Assembly: GCF_022347545.1 (NCBI RefSeq)
Contig: NZ_JAKREW010000026.1
Span: 1-64,000 of the forward strand
Source: Terribium retamae
GTDB lineage: Bacteria; Pseudomonadota; Alphaproteobacteria; Rhizobiales; Rhizobiaceae
Direction of reading: 5' to 3'
Length of the DNA: 64,000 nucleotides
Part shown: in pieces, positions 34,835 to 43,062 of the stretch
Layout of the letters: every line of letters begins with the position of its first letter
Numbering within the stretch: position 1 is the first letter of the stretch
The notes under the pieces: generated by a model
Database searches by the model: none
What the model was told of the DNA's origin: nothing
What the model saw: the letters and a program-made list of their open reading frames with translations, nothing else
Program-made: the position numbers and the translations under genes

Positions 34835-36610
34835 ATGGTTGATCAGCAGGTGATCCGGCAGCTCTCCACCATCTGCGCCCTTGACGCAGTCGGTTTCTCG
34901 CGCCTGATGAACGAGAACCAGGAAACAGCGGTCAAAATCTTCTACGAGCGGCGCAATCTGATTGCCGAGACCGTCGGTGAATTCGGCGGACGTGTTTTCG
35001 GGGCAGCGGGCGACAGCCTGATGGCAGAGTTCGGCAGCCCCGTCGAAGCGTTGCGCGCCATGCTTGAAGCCCAGACGCGTCTCGACAAACTCAATGCAGC
35101 TGCCGCGGAAAATCTGCGCATGCCGTTTCGTATCGGCGTGGCGACAGGCGTGGTCATCCAGAGTGAGGATGGAACCTTTGGCGACTGTGTGAACATATCG
35201 GCACGGTTGCAGGAGTTTTCGCCGCCGGGCGGCGTCGCCATCACCGGCACCACGCATGAGCATATCAGCGGCAAGTTTTCGGTTGAATTTACCGATCTCG
35301 GCCTCATGCAGCTCAAGAACATCGCCCTACCGGTCAGGATCCTGGTTAGCGCTCCTGCTTCGGGACAAACAACGTCTCGCGCATTTGCCGCAGTCCGTTC
35401 GTCCATCGTCCAGCCCGCGAACACCGAAACCAAGGATCATCAACCCGCCATCGCGGTGTTGCCGTTCCAGAACAGCAGTCCGGACCGTTCGACGGACTAT
35501 CTGGCGGACGGTATTGTCGACGACATCATCCACGGGCTCGCGGCAACGCGCTCGCTCCCCGTGATCGCACGCGATTCCAGCTTTCAGTTCCGAGACCAAT
35601 GGCTCGGGGCTGCTGCGATCGGCAATCTCTTGGGCGCGCGCTATTTGGTGATGGGCTCCGTTGCCAGCTTCGACAAACGTATTCGATTGAGTGCATCGCT
35701 CACCGACAGCGGCAACGGTCGTGTCATTTGGTCCGGCAGATTCGAACGTAGCCTGGAGGAGCTCACTCAACTCCAGGACGATCTCGGCGGGGAAATTGTC
35801 TCCACCCTCGAACGCGAGGTCGACCGCGTCGAACAGGTGCGGACCTTCCAGATACCCTGGGAGCGGCTGCAGACCTGGCAACTGGTACGTCGCGGCCGCT
35901 GGCATATGCAACGGCGCACGCGCGCGGACATGGAAGCCGCGCTGAAGCTATTCCAGCAGGCATACGACGAGGACCCCAACTCGAGCAGCGTGCTCAGCGA
36001 ACTGGCATGGTGGTATCTGTGGCGCGGCTGGCTCAACCGCGGCGAGCCCGGGGACCTTGCGCGCGTGGCCGATCTTTCCCAGCGGGCCCTGCTGGTGGAC
36101 AGTCAGGATGCCCGTCCCTACGCCTTCCTGGGTTCCATCGAAGTCCTGCGGCGGCGGCCGCTCGCGGCGCTGGATTTCCTGCAGCAGGCCCTTCACTACA
36201 ATCCGAGTTTCGTACTCGCATATCAAGCCATGGGGAGCGCACGGCTCATGGCGTCACGTCCGCAGGAGGCGATCACCGTGCTCAAGCGCGCCGACCGCTT
36301 GTCGCCGTTCGAGAACTATCGGTTTCACACACTTGGGGAGCTTGCGGCAGCGTATACGTTGATGGAAGACTGGCCCGCCGTCATATCGACCGCCGAGCGC
36401 TCGCTATCTTTCGCGCAAGATTATTTCTATCCGCGCTTCCTCAAGATCGGAGCCCTGGTCCGAAGCGGGCAGATCGAGGCAGCTCGCACTGAGCGTGAGC
36501 TGTTCGAAGCTCGGCATCCGAGATTCAACCGCAGCTGGATCGACTGGATTCCCTTTGCGGATGGTTCCATCAACCAGAGGCTGCTCGACAATTTCGATGG
36601 CGCTGGCTGA
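34835..36610 (+). CDS. Class III adenylate cyclase with TolB-like and TPR regions
   Basis: 591-residue soluble protein. Residues 1-175 form a class III nucleotide cyclase domain with all the key residues: metal Asp17 (LDAVGFS) and Asp60 (FGAAGDSLMAEF), and transition-state Asn120 and Arg124 (GDCVNISARL). A middle region starting AIAVLPFQNSSPDRSTDYLADG (about 205-320) is of the TolB/FlgO-like type often attached to such cyclases. The rest consists of TPR-like helices. It should make cAMP in the cytoplasm under control of the TPR part. ATG 34835 overlaps a short ATG...TGA at 34831. The P450-DyP gene follows after 126 bases and a Crp-family gene lies just beyond it. This strengthens the cAMP reading over cGMP. 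Confidence 0.9.
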   Translation: MVDQQVIRQLSTICALDAVGFSRLMNENQETAVKIFYERRNLIAETVGEFGGRVFGAAGDSLMAEFGSPVEALRAMLEAQTRLDKLNAAAAENLRMPFRIGVATGVVIQSEDGTFGDCVNISARLQEFSPPGGVAITGTTHEHISGKFSVEFTDLGLMQLKNIALPVRILVSAPASGQTTSRAFAAVRSSIVQPANTETKDHQPAIAVLPFQNSSPDRSTDYLADGIVDDIIHGLAATRSLPVIARDSSFQFRDQWLGAAAIGNLLGARYLVMGSVASFDKRIRLSASLTDSGNGRVIWSGRFERSLEELTQLQDDLGGEIVSTLEREVDRVEQVRTFQIPWERLQTWQLVRRGRWHMQRRTRADMEAALKLFQQAYDEDPNSSSVLSELAWWYLWRGWLNRGEPGDLARVADLSQRALLVDSQDARPYAFLGSIEVLRRRPLAALDFLQQALHYNPSFVLAYQAMGSARLMASRPQEAITVLKRADRLSPFENYRFHTLGELAAAYTLMEDWPAVISTAERSLSFAQDYFYPRFLKIGALVRSGQIEAARTERELFEARHPRFNRSWIDWIPFADGSINQRLLDNFDGAG

Positions 36611-36653
36611 GCCCGGCAAGACCGCCAGTTTATGCCGTTTCGCACGGCAGCAG

Positions 36654-36669
36654 TGTGAAGAGGATCACT
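36654..36669 (+). promoter_or_regulatory. CRP-type binding site upstream of the P450-DyP gene
   Basis: TGTGA-AGAGGA-TCACT matches the CRP consensus TGTGA-N6-TCACA in nine of ten conserved bases. It lies in the gap between the cyclase stop and the fusion gene. The centre is about 75 bases before the chosen ATG, which leaves room for a class II promoter with a short leader. Confidence 0.6.
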
Positions 36670-36736
36670 TACCCGGCATGTGCCGGACCATAGCATAGCC
36701 AGCATTTCTCTGCGTTTTCCCGGGGGGATCGTCAGA

Positions 36737-39700
36737 ATGGGCTTCTCTACCAAGTATTATGACGGCGTCTTGAGGGGGCAAGTTGAGTTGCCGTTCGGCG
36801 AAGAAGCGCCACCTTTCGATCGCGAAAGGCTGCGCCGGTCGACCTTTACGGGGCGGATATTCTCCTGGGCTTTCGAGCATCCAGATTGGTGGCTTGGAAT
36901 CTTCAGGCGCTTCTTCCCGCGCGTGCGCTGGGGCAAGGTCGTTTTTCTCACGCGTTTCGAGGATGTGCGCGAGGTTCTCGAGCGACAGGACGAATTCGAA
37001 ACGCCTTATGGCCGCGAGTTGCGTGAATTTTCCGGCGGGTTCGATTTCCTGCTCAGCCTGAAGGACGGAAAACTCTACCGCGAACAGAAGTCCGTGGTGC
37101 TCAGCGCCTTCCCCCCTGACGAGGTGGACGGCCGGGTGCGCGAAATTGCCGCCAGGTGCTCGAAGGAGATCGTAAGTTACGCCGGCGAGAAATTCGATGC
37201 CGCCAGCCAGTTGATGCGCATCGTCCCGGTCCTCATCTGCCGCGACTACTATGGCCTGGACATCGAGGACCCGCGACAGTTCGGCGACTGGGCCATCTCC
37301 ATCAATCAAATCCTGTTCGGAGATTGGGGTGCGGACACTGTCACGCGCGAGCTTGCGGTAGCCGGTGCCGCGAGTCTGTTCGCGACGGTGGACCGTTCCA
37401 TCATCATCGCTGAAAACGCTGTCAAGCAAGGCAACGTTGTCGACACGCCGCTCGGGCGGCTCGTCCACATGGCGCAATCCGACCATGACAATCCGTTCAA
37501 GCGGGTCATGCAGATCGTTCACGAGACCAATCCGACAGCGACGGATCGCGAGGTGGTGCGCTCGATCATGGTCGGCATGGTCGTCGGCTTCGCGCCGACC
37601 AACCTGCTGGGCGGCATCAACTGCCTGGACGCTGTGCTGAACCGGCCGGAGATTTTCGACTACATCAAGAAGGCCATCAAGGACGGTGACAACGCGCGCC
37701 TCGACAAGGCAATCCTCGAAGCGATGCGCTTCAAACCGCACTGGATCTGGCCCTGGCGCTACACCGGGGAAGCCAAGACGATCGGCCTCAAGCGCGGCCG
37801 CCCTTACAGCATCCCCGCCGGGGTTTCGGTGCTGCCCGCCACCCGCTCGGCGATGTTCGATGAGTCGGTCGTCAACGACCCCTGGACGTTCAATCCGGAT
37901 CGCAGCCTGAGCGAGAACATGGTCTTCGGCGTTGGTATCCATCGCTGCATCGGTGCGGCGATCGCCAGCGTGCAGATCGCCGAAGCCTTCCGGGCCTTGT
38001 TTGAAAAGCCGGGCTTCCGGCGCGCGCCGGGCAAAGAGGGCAAGCTCACGCGCCTCGGTCCTTATCCGGACAGGCTCATGGTGGAATTCGATGCCCCGGA
38101 AGAAAATCGCCTTACCGAACAGTCGCTCGTAACGGTGTGTGCAAGAGTGCAAGCGGGTATCGATCGGAAGCAGTTGCAAAAGGATGTCGACGGCCTGGGA
38201 AATCCGGCTGGTCGTGCAATCAAGTCAGCTCTCGACAAGGCCGGAACCATCCACTTCGCCAGCCTCACGGCCATCCCGACCGGTGGCTCCAGGAAGCCTG
38301 ACAGCGGCGACTTCTATCTGCTGCTCGAATTGTCGGGGGACGGCACCAAGCAGCAAGTCATAAAGGCTTTTGCAGATGCCGTGCATGGGCATTTCGTGCC
38401 GCTGTTCGAACGCTATGCTGCGGATCCGCTCAAGGGGACGTTTGAAGCGTTCTTGCTGAAGCACACGGTCGACGTGTCGCCTCAGTTTGGCAGCATGGCG
38501 GGGCTCGTGTTCTGCGGCACGCCCGGACATTCGGTTGCCCGCATCAAGGCCGAGCAGGACTTGGCAGAAGCCGCCGCCAAAATCGTCGATGACCACACCT
38601 GGCTCAAGGATCCTGCAGCTCTCTCAAGCACGTCGAAAGCGCAGGTCCCAGGCAATTTGTCGGCGGCGGAAATACTGGAAAAGGTCCGGTGCAGTCTGAG
38701 GCCGCAGAAATCGACATCAAAAGAAGGGGGGCCGGAGGAATGGACGCCAGGGAAGTTCCATTGGGTCTTCGCGCCTGCCGAAAGCCTGCTTGAAAAACCA
38801 GGTGGAACGCTGCTTCGAGCACTCCACCACATCGTCTTCAACCTGCGCACGGCCATTCCGCTGGTCATCCTTGTCGCAGTCTTCACCTGGCTGACCTATC
38901 TGATGCAATTCGATACCAGCGGCGGCTGGTTCCGCACGCTGGCGCGGATCGGCGACTCTTTCATCCTGGCGGTGGTCGGGCTGACAATCACTGCGGCAGT
39001 GTTGTTTACGGCGGTCGCCTTCTGGCTGCGCAGCATCGAACGTCGGGAAGAGGTCAGCAATGCCGGCATCAAGCTCGGCCTGCTCGAGCAATTGCAGAAG
39101 AACGAAGATGCCCTGGGTTACCGCCAGAACCACATGACGGCAGTCTCGGTCATGAAGCCCGGATTGCTGCGATGGTTCCTGCTCGGCTTTTCGTTCTACG
39201 TGATCTCGATCACGGCCAGATGGGCTTTCCGGCCGGGGCACCTTGGCGACACCGGACAGATCCACTTCGCACGCTGGGTAAGGATACCTGGCACCGACCG
39301 GCTGGTGTTTTTCAGCAACTACGGCGGTAGCTGGGAGAGCTATCTCGAGGATTTCGTCACCAAGGCTTCCGCCGGCCTCACCGCCATCTGGAGCAACACC
39401 AAGGGTTTCCCGCGTTCGCGCTTTCTGTTCCTCGACGGCAGCCGCGACGGTGACCGCTTCAAGCGCTGGGCGCGGGCTGAGCAGATCCCGACCTCCTTCT
39501 GGTATTCCGCCTATCCCGATTTGAACACGACGCTGATCCGCAAGAACTCGCAGATCCGGCAGGGACTTTATGGTGCACGCGCGAGCGAAGCCCGCGACTG
39601 GCTGAGCCTGTTCACCTCGCTGCCGCGGCAGGAAGCCATGAAGCAATCGTCGCTTGGGAAACTTCTCTACCAGTCCGATGACACTGCGGTCGAAAGCCTG

Positions 39701-41287
39701 GAAACCGGCGAAATCCAGTCGCTCATTTTCGGGCCGCTCGGCAGCCTCTCCTTTGCCAGGATGTTCGCCTTCGAAATCGATCAAGACTCCTCCACCACGC
39801 AGCAGCGCCTTCAGGTGCTCGACCATCTCGTGAAACACACGAGTTTCGGCGACATCAAACCGGCGGGGCGAGCCACGTTCTGCGTGTTTGGCCCCAATGG
39901 CCTGAAGAAGCTTGGTCTGAACGGCAGCCCCGGGAGCGACCCGCTTGCCAGTTTCCCGATGACCTTTCGACAGGGCATGGCCAACGAATACCGCAGCCGC
40001 ATCCTGGACGATCAGGGCGATAGCGCCCCTGACAAATGGCGGTGGGGGTCTAAAGAGACGCCGGTCGACCTTGCTATCCTCTGTTATGCCGACCGAGAGC
40101 AAACGTTGAACGAAATGACTCTTGAGATCGCCACGCTGGCCCGTTCAACGGGCCTGATCGACAGGGCGGCCATTCCACTCGAGATCGTTCGTGACGGGCC
40201 GGGGTGCCCGGTGAAGCATCCGCCGAAATCGCTGGGGGTGCAGCGTTCGAAACAGGCCGTGTCCCCGGTAGCTTATAGCGAAGAGGAACGGTTGCCTGCG
40301 CGGGAGCATTTCGGCTTCATCGATGGCGTCTCCCAACCCGTAATCAAAGGCACGAGGCGTCGGCGAAACCATAATTCCAGCCCGATCCATCAAATCGCCG
40401 CTGGCGAATTCCTTTTCGGCTACCGCGACGAATATGGCTACTATCCACCCAGCCCCACCACACCTTCCGAATTCGATCGGGAAGGGCAGCTGCTGGCGAT
40501 CGATGCCGATGGCAGGCCGGTCAAGGGCAGAAGCATCGTGCATGATTTCGGCCGCAACGGCTCCTTCGTCGTCATTCGCCAACTCGCGCAGGATGTGGAC
40601 GGGTTCAACACCTACTGTCGGACGGAAGCGGACAATCTGCGCCGCAGTGGCTTGGCCCAATATCAGGCGGTCGACGCCGATTGGGTTGGTGCTCGCATCA
40701 TAGGCCGCTGGAAGGACGGCTCTTCGCTGATCCGGAATCCCGACAAGCCCGGCCGCGAACTCGACAACCAGTTCACCTATGGCGCGGAAGACCCGCAAGG
40801 GTTGCACTGCCCGCTGGGTGCTCACATAAGGCGCTCGAACCCACGCGATTCGCTCGGAACCGACATCGACACCCAGCTCAGGATATCGAAGCGTCATCGC
40901 ATCCTGCGGGTTGGCCGCAGCTACAGCCTGGACAGCGGCACCGACGGCAAGCCGGAAAAGGGTCTGTTGTTCATCTGCTTCAACGCCAGTTTCGAGCGCC
41001 AGTACGAATTCATCCAGCAGACCTGGATGTCAGCGCGGAATTTCCACGGACTGCGCGGCGAGAAGGACCCGCTGATCGGCAACCAGGATATCGATATGAA
41101 CGGCAGCGCGGCGGGCCGCTTCACCATCCCGCGCTGGGAAGGTGGCATTGAACTGACCAACCTGCCTTCCTTTGTCACCACGCGCGGTGGCGGCTACTTC
41201 TTCATGCCGAGCCGTGCAGCGTTGCGATATCTGAAGTCGCGCTTGAAGCCGAAGGACGGTGCGTCCGACCCGGCTTGCGCGTGTTGA
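36737..41287 (+). CDS. Cytochrome P450 - DyP-type peroxidase fusion protein with membrane segments
   Basis: 1516-residue protein with two heme enzymes in one chain. Residues ~1-440 are a cytochrome P450: ExxR at Glu328-Arg331 and heme loop FGVGIHRCIG with Cys404. The I-helix acid-alcohol pair is replaced by Ala286-Pro287 (GFAPTN). Then follow a linker domain (IHFA at 505-508), three probable membrane segments (about 706-726, 742-764, 814-831), a second copy-like domain (IHFARW from 842, SNYGGSWESYLEDF) and a C-terminal DyP peroxidase. The DyP residues are intact: GFIDG with Asp1196, proximal His1363 (LGAHIRRSNPR) and Arg1391. ATG 36737 has a GGGGGGA site; an ATG at 36680 adds 19 residues. No reductase or ferredoxin domain is seen, so peroxide-driven chemistry is likely. 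I do not recognise a characterised homologue of this full architecture. Confidence 0.87.
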   Translation: MGFSTKYYDGVLRGQVELPFGEEAPPFDRERLRRSTFTGRIFSWAFEHPDWWLGIFRRFFPRVRWGKVVFLTRFEDVREVLERQDEFETPYGRELREFSGGFDFLLSLKDGKLYREQKSVVLSAFPPDEVDGRVREIAARCSKEIVSYAGEKFDAASQLMRIVPVLICRDYYGLDIEDPRQFGDWAISINQILFGDWGADTVTRELAVAGAASLFATVDRSIIIAENAVKQGNVVDTPLGRLVHMAQSDHDNPFKRVMQIVHETNPTATDREVVRSIMVGMVVGFAPTNLLGGINCLDAVLNRPEIFDYIKKAIKDGDNARLDKAILEAMRFKPHWIWPWRYTGEAKTIGLKRGRPYSIPAGVSVLPATRSAMFDESVVNDPWTFNPDRSLSENMVFGVGIHRCIGAAIASVQIAEAFRALFEKPGFRRAPGKEGKLTRLGPYPDRLMVEFDAPEENRLTEQSLVTVCARVQAGIDRKQLQKDVDGLGNPAGRAIKSALDKAGTIHFASLTAIPTGGSRKPDSGDFYLLLELSGDGTKQQVIKAFADAVHGHFVPLFERYAADPLKGTFEAFLLKHTVDVSPQFGSMAGLVFCGTPGHSVARIKAEQDLAEAAAKIVDDHTWLKDPAALSSTSKAQVPGNLSAAEILEKVRCSLRPQKSTSKEGGPEEWTPGKFHWVFAPAESLLEKPGGTLLRALHHIVFNLRTAIPLVILVAVFTWLTYLMQFDTSGGWFRTLARIGDSFILAVVGLTITAAVLFTAVAFWLRSIERREEVSNAGIKLGLLEQLQKNEDALGYRQNHMTAVSVMKPGLLRWFLLGFSFYVISITARWAFRPGHLGDTGQIHFARWVRIPGTDRLVFFSNYGGSWESYLEDFVTKASAGLTAIWSNTKGFPRSRFLFLDGSRDGDRFKRWARAEQIPTSFWYSAYPDLNTTLIRKNSQIRQGLYGARASEARDWLSLFTSLPRQEAMKQSSLGKLLYQSDDTAVESLETGEIQSLIFGPLGSLSFARMFAFEIDQDSSTTQQRLQVLDHLVKHTSFGDIKPAGRATFCVFGPNGLKKLGLNGSPGSDPLASFPMTFRQGMANEYRSRILDDQGDSAPDKWRWGSKETPVDLAILCYADREQTLNEMTLEIATLARSTGLIDRAAIPLEIVRDGPGCPVKHPPKSLGVQRSKQAVSPVAYSEEERLPAREHFGFIDGVSQPVIKGTRRRRNHNSSPIHQIAAGEFLFGYRDEYGYYPPSPTTPSEFDREGQLLAIDADGRPVKGRSIVHDFGRNGSFVVIRQLAQDVDGFNTYCRTEADNLRRSGLAQYQAVDADWVGARIIGRWKDGSSLIRNPDKPGRELDNQFTYGAEDPQGLHCPLGAHIRRSNPRDSLGTDIDTQLRISKRHRILRVGRSYSLDSGTDGKPEKGLLFICFNASFERQYEFIQQTWMSARNFHGLRGEKDPLIGNQDIDMNGSAAGRFTIPRWEGGIELTNLPSFVTTRGGGYFFMPSRAALRYLKSRLKPKDGASDPACAC

Positions 41288-41440
41288 TTTTTGCTGTCTG
41301 AGCTGGCTGCCTCCCTGGGCAGCCGCCGGGACTGCTCTTCCACCGCAGCCTTCGGCATGCCTCGCCCCGCGATGACGAACGACATAGCATGCCATTGCCG
41401 ATTCAAGGGATTGATGAAGAGAAGCGCCTCGGGACGGTGC

Positions 41441-42115
41441 TCACTCGGAACTGACCCGCTGCAAGCGGGTTGGATCATTGACTTTTACATGGCCGCGTTT
41501 GGTGGCGATCAGCCCGCGGCCGCGCCAGTCATTCAGCAGCTTGTTGACGGATTCCCTTGTCGCGCCGAGCGTCTGGGCAAGCTCCGATTGGGAGATTGCG
41601 ATCCAGCCTGCGGCGTCGGAAAGCAACCCGCTCAAATGCAGCAGCCGCTTGGCAAGACGTGCCTCAATTCCAAGGAAGGTGTGATCGCCCAATTCTTCGC
41701 TGATCCATCTTAGTCGCTTGCACAAAAGGTCGATGAGGGCGCGTCCGAGCAGCGGATCCCGATCGATGCGGTCCAGAACCTGTTTGCGGCTGAGTGAGAC
41801 GATCGAGCATTCGGATCTGCAGATGGCGGTCGCCGTCCTGAGGCCGCCGTCCAGGACACCGATTTCGCCAATCAGGCTTGGTGAGAATTGCAGGTTGGCA
41901 ACCAGCTTGTCGCCCTCGGCCGAGAAGATCGAAATTTCGACGGACCCTGCAAGCAGGCCGTAGACGCGATCGGATGGGTCGTCCTGAAGAAAGAGCAGTC
42001 GCCCCGCAGCATATTTTTCCGGCTTGGCGTCGCCGAACATCCTGTCCAGCAGGTCGCGATCGTAGTGGGCGAACTTTGCCAGCGTGTGTTTCGGATCCTG
42101 ATCCAGACTGCTCAT
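41441..42115 (-). CDS. Crp/Fnr-family transcriptional regulator, probable cAMP sensor
   Basis: 224-residue regulator with an N-terminal cyclic-nucleotide-binding barrel and a C-terminal winged helix. The pocket signature IGEIGVLDGGLRTATA keeps Gly83-Glu84 and Arg93-Thr94. In the central helix Ser139 aligns with E. coli CRP Ser128, while the Thr127 position is Ile. No cysteines suited to an FNR iron-sulfur cluster are present. The recognition helix ATRESVNKLL retains Arg187, Glu188 and a basic residue (Lys192) where CRP has Arg180, Glu181 and Arg185, so a TGTGA-type site is expected. Two ATGs compete (42121 and 42115); the second has the better spacing to GGGGGG. It converges with the P450-DyP gene. 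Confidence 0.88.
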   Translation of the reverse strand: MSSLDQDPKHTLAKFAHYDRDLLDRMFGDAKPEKYAAGRLLFLQDDPSDRVYGLLAGSVEISIFSAEGDKLVANLQFSPSLIGEIGVLDGGLRTATAICRSECSIVSLSRKQVLDRIDRDPLLGRALIDLLCKRLRWISEELGDHTFLGIEARLAKRLLHLSGLLSDAAGWIAISQSELAQTLGATRESVNKLLNDWRGRGLIATKRGHVKVNDPTRLQRVSSE

Positions 42116-42254
42116 CAACATCGGCCCCCCGAGCGTGATCTCAGTTCAATAGTGTTGTTCTTTGGTATTCGAGTTCGCTCTGGTCCGCGAAACTCTACGC
42201 GCGATAACGAGGCTTGGATAGCAGGTCGTAGCGTTGCCTGGCGCGCCGCTCCGC

Positions 42255-42361
42255 CCTAGAGCATTTTGTAGCCAAGTGGAATCACTTGGCGTTACAAAAA
42301 ATACCACAAAACAACAACTTAGAGCGTTTCCGCGTTTCCGTGAAAGACGGAAACGCTCTAA
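42255..42361. repeat. Intergenic mosaic repeat with two palindromes, rhizobial type
   Basis: The block starts CCTAGAGCATTTTG and has two dyads. The first pairs TTTTGTA-GCCAAGTG (from 42264) with CACTTGGC-GT-TACAAAA (to 42299), with a two-base bulge. The second is a perfect 14-bp stem, TTAGAGCGTTTCCG at 42319-42332 and CGGAAACGCTCTAA at 42348-42361. I associate near-identical GAGCGTTTCCG elements with many intergenic sites in Mesorhizobium and relatives. The second stem overlaps the 3' end of the LuxR-type gene and may serve as its terminator. Confidence 0.65.
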
Positions 42362-43062
42362 GCCACGGCGGATTCCGGTGCGCCGCCCGCAAGGTCGCCT
42401 TTCATCATGGCCATGATGGCCACCTGGGTGCGGTTCGAGGCGCCAAGCTTGCTCATGATCTGACGGACATGAACCTTGACGGTCGATTCCTGCATGTCGA
42501 GTTCGCGCGCGATCAGCTTGTTGGATTTGCCAGACCGAAGCCGATCGAGAACCTGACTCTGGCGAGGCGTAAGCAGGCCGTTGCCGGCAGTCGCATTCGA
42601 ATGATGACGGGGGCGATCCCTGCCATCTGCGATTTCGAGCAGCGCTTCGCCCGGGAAATAGGCGCCGCCGTTCATGATGAAGGCGAGAGCCTGATGCACG
42701 ATCGCCAACGGCGTCGTGGTCGAAATGAAGGCCTGGAAGCCGAAACTGACGGCGCTGACGGCCTCATCTGCTTCTCTGCGGTCGGAAAGAATGGCGCAAG
42801 GCGTCGTTGGGAATTGATCCCGCACGCTCTGTAGGGTCGTCCGCACCGCCAGTTCCTGCAGCGATGAGCCACCTACATTTACGACGATAAGAGAAACGAC
42901 CTTACCTTGTTGAGAGTAGAAGCCGAGGTTTTCCGGTTCTATCGCATGGGCCGATTTGCCGAGAGGGCCGACCCATTCATTGATCAAAGTCGTGATGCCG
43001 GCGCATCTCAACACCAGCGTGTCTACCACCAGCACAATTGCCTTTTGTGCATCCCCAGTCAT
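42358..43062 (-). CDS. LuxR/NarL-type regulator with degenerate receiver domain
   Basis: 234-residue regulator. The C-terminal helix-turn-helix (about 165-225) is a classical LuxR domain: LTPRQSQVLDRLRSGKSNKLIA followed by ELDMQESTVKVHVRQIMSKL. The N-terminal 125 residues fold like a response-regulator receiver, but the acidic pair is reduced to a single Asp (VVDTLVLRC). The phospho-acceptor position is Asn62 (SLIVVNVGGSS) instead of Asp. It therefore probably works without phosphorylation, or responds to a ligand or partner. No sensor kinase gene is adjacent. The gene is divergent from the first RTX gene, and a perfect CRP-type palindrome lies about 105 bases upstream. Confidence 0.88.
   Translation of the reverse strand: MTGDAQKAIVLVVDTLVLRCAGITTLINEWVGPLGKSAHAIEPENLGFYSQQGKVVSLIVVNVGGSSLQELAVRTTLQSVRDQFPTTPCAILSDRREADEAVSAVSFGFQAFISTTTPLAIVHQALAFIMNGGAYFPGEALLEIADGRDRPRHHSNATAGNGLLTPRQSQVLDRLRSGKSNKLIARELDMQESTVKVHVRQIMSKLGASNRTQVAIMAMMKGDLAGGAPESAVA

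Noticed and set aside
34818..34836. CRP site before the cyclase gene
   Set aside because: Only the left half TGTGA is present; the right half does not match TCACA.
41288..41440. Terminator between the convergent P450-DyP and Crp-type genes
   Set aside because: A short GGCTGCC/GGCAGCC stem near 41307 is visible, but no T run follows on either strand, so I do not list it.
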